This document shows positions 34,669 through 35,216 of a stretch of DNA of 35,216 nucleotides, in pieces. Both the position numbers and the translations under genes were made by a program. A model generated the notes under the pieces. That model was given only the letters and a program-made list of their open reading frames with translations, was not told the origin of the DNA and made no database searches. The first letter of the stretch is position 1, and each line of letters opens with the position of its first letter. The DNA is taken from the NCBI GenBank assembly GCA_002683195.1, contig NYSW01000010.1, positions 15,281 through 50,496 of the forward strand. The letters are read 5' to 3'. This stretch comes from Phycisphaerae bacterium (GTDB lineage Bacteria > Planctomycetota > Phycisphaerae > Phycisphaerales > SM1A02).

Positions 34669-35216
34669 TTAATCGGTGCGAGTGGCTTCGGTCTCATCGC
34701 GAGACGACCGTCGACGCTCGGAGACGGGGCCACGAATCCAAAGGCCGGCGGGTGGGGGGCGGTCGGTTCGACCGGTACTGGCGGGGGTGGTGATCGGTCT
34801 TCCATCGAGGGCGAGGAGCCCGAGAATTCCAATTCCCGCGGCTTCGCGGGCCTGGGGGGGCACCCCGACCGAGCCGGTGTCTTCGATGTGGCCCGGTTCG
34901 GCCGGTGAAAAGCGGTTGATTGCGGTGGCGAGCGCGTTCATCAATCCTCGGTTCCGAAGACCGCCGCCGGCGGCGAATCGTCTCCCGAGTGGCGGGAGGT
35001 CCAGCGTCTTCATTCGCATCCGGACGCTTTCCGCCACGGTGTCGGCGATCGCGACCGCGAGGGTCGCGAGGGCGTCGGCGGGCCGGTCCGCGGCTCGGGC
35101 CGCTCGGGCGAGATCGACGGCGGATTCTCGATGTTCGTCCCCGTCGCCGCCGGAACGGCCCTCGCGGGCGAGTCGGTTCAATCGGTCGCTCAGCGAGCGG
35201 GCCATGTCGTGGTCGA
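34669..35216 (-). CDS. anmK: Anhydro-N-acetylmuramic acid kinase, C-terminal part (AnmK)
   Basis: The frame is open to the window end, so this is the C-terminal part of a larger protein. The region DALATLAVAIADTVAESV, then GGGLRNRGLMNALATAI, then VPPQAREAAGIGILGLLALDGRP and TPASTGRT follows the AnmK pattern (GGG..N..LM, then AKEALAFA, then SVTGA). AnmK phosphorylates anhydro-MurNAc during cell-wall recycling, in keeping with other wall genes in the window. The N-terminal catalytic part is not in view, so completeness cannot be judged. It ends about 120 bases ahead of phoB on the same strand. Confidence 0.65.
   Translation of the reverse strand, partial: DHDMARSLSDRLNRLAREGRSGGDGDEHRESAVDLARAARAADRPADALATLAVAIADTVAESVRMRMKTLDLPPLGRRFAAGGGLRNRGLMNALATAINRFSPAEPGHIEDTGSVGVPPQAREAAGIGILGLLALDGRPITTPASTGRTDRPPPAGLWIRGPVSERRRSSRDETEATRTD

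Noticed and set aside
1..35216. CRISPR arrays, insertion sequences, phage genes and toxin-antitoxin pairs
   Set aside because: No repeat-spacer pattern, transposase, integrase or terminal repeats were seen on either strand.

Overview
The window is about 35 kb of dense, high-GC bacterial chromosome with no rRNA, tRNA, insertion sequence, phage gene or CRISPR array that I can see. Most adjacent same-strand genes overlap by one to four bases, and GTG and TTG starts are common. The gene content (HpnC/HpnD/HpnE squalene synthesis, a peptidoglycan murE-murF-mraY run, exported proteins with an unusual haem-type motif, a PstA with a large extra loop) fits a Gram-negative member of the Planctomycetota, perhaps class Phycisphaerae. 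That placement is inference from family resemblance, not from a marker gene.

Layout. Positions 1-2859 (+) hold the end of murE, then murF and mraY, part of a division/cell-wall cluster. Positions 2846-4827 (-) hold an RluD-type pseudouridine synthase and a membrane-anchored repeat protein. Positions 4964-9164 (+) hold a HAD phosphatase and a very large protein that resembles single-chain indolepyruvate:ferredoxin oxidoreductase but has lost the cofactor motifs. Positions 9199-11360 (-) hold ispH and rlmN. Divergent from them, 11541-16052 (+) is a tight hpnC-hpnD-hpnE-queG operon. Positions 16076-19737 (-) hold two exported proteins of unknown function, one a large coiled-coil lipoprotein and one with a CX4CH motif. 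Positions 19892-20960 hold a TIM-barrel sugar-phosphate isomerase-like gene with a clear terminator.

Positions 20976-22761 carry small hypotheticals and uppP; ilvC lies immediately upstream of uppP in one operon (22758-23876, -). A PilZ protein follows (+), then an rpmH-aroK pair (-), rnc (+) and a hypothetical membrane protein (-). Positions 27151-34549 (-) are a complete phosphate-starvation locus in the order phoB-phoR-pstS-pstC-pstA-pstB-phoU. The window ends inside an anmK-like gene (-).

Functional themes: cell-wall precursor supply and recycling (murE, murF, mraY, uppP, anmK), isoprenoid supply and C30 squalene formation (ispH, hpnCDE), RNA modification and processing (rluD-like, rlmN, queG, rnc), and phosphate sensing and uptake. 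The most unusual items are the cofactor-less oxidoreductase-like giant at 5862-9164, an RNase III lacking one metal-ligand aspartate, a PstA with a roughly 100-residue extra loop predicted to face the periplasm, and the CX4CH exported protein.
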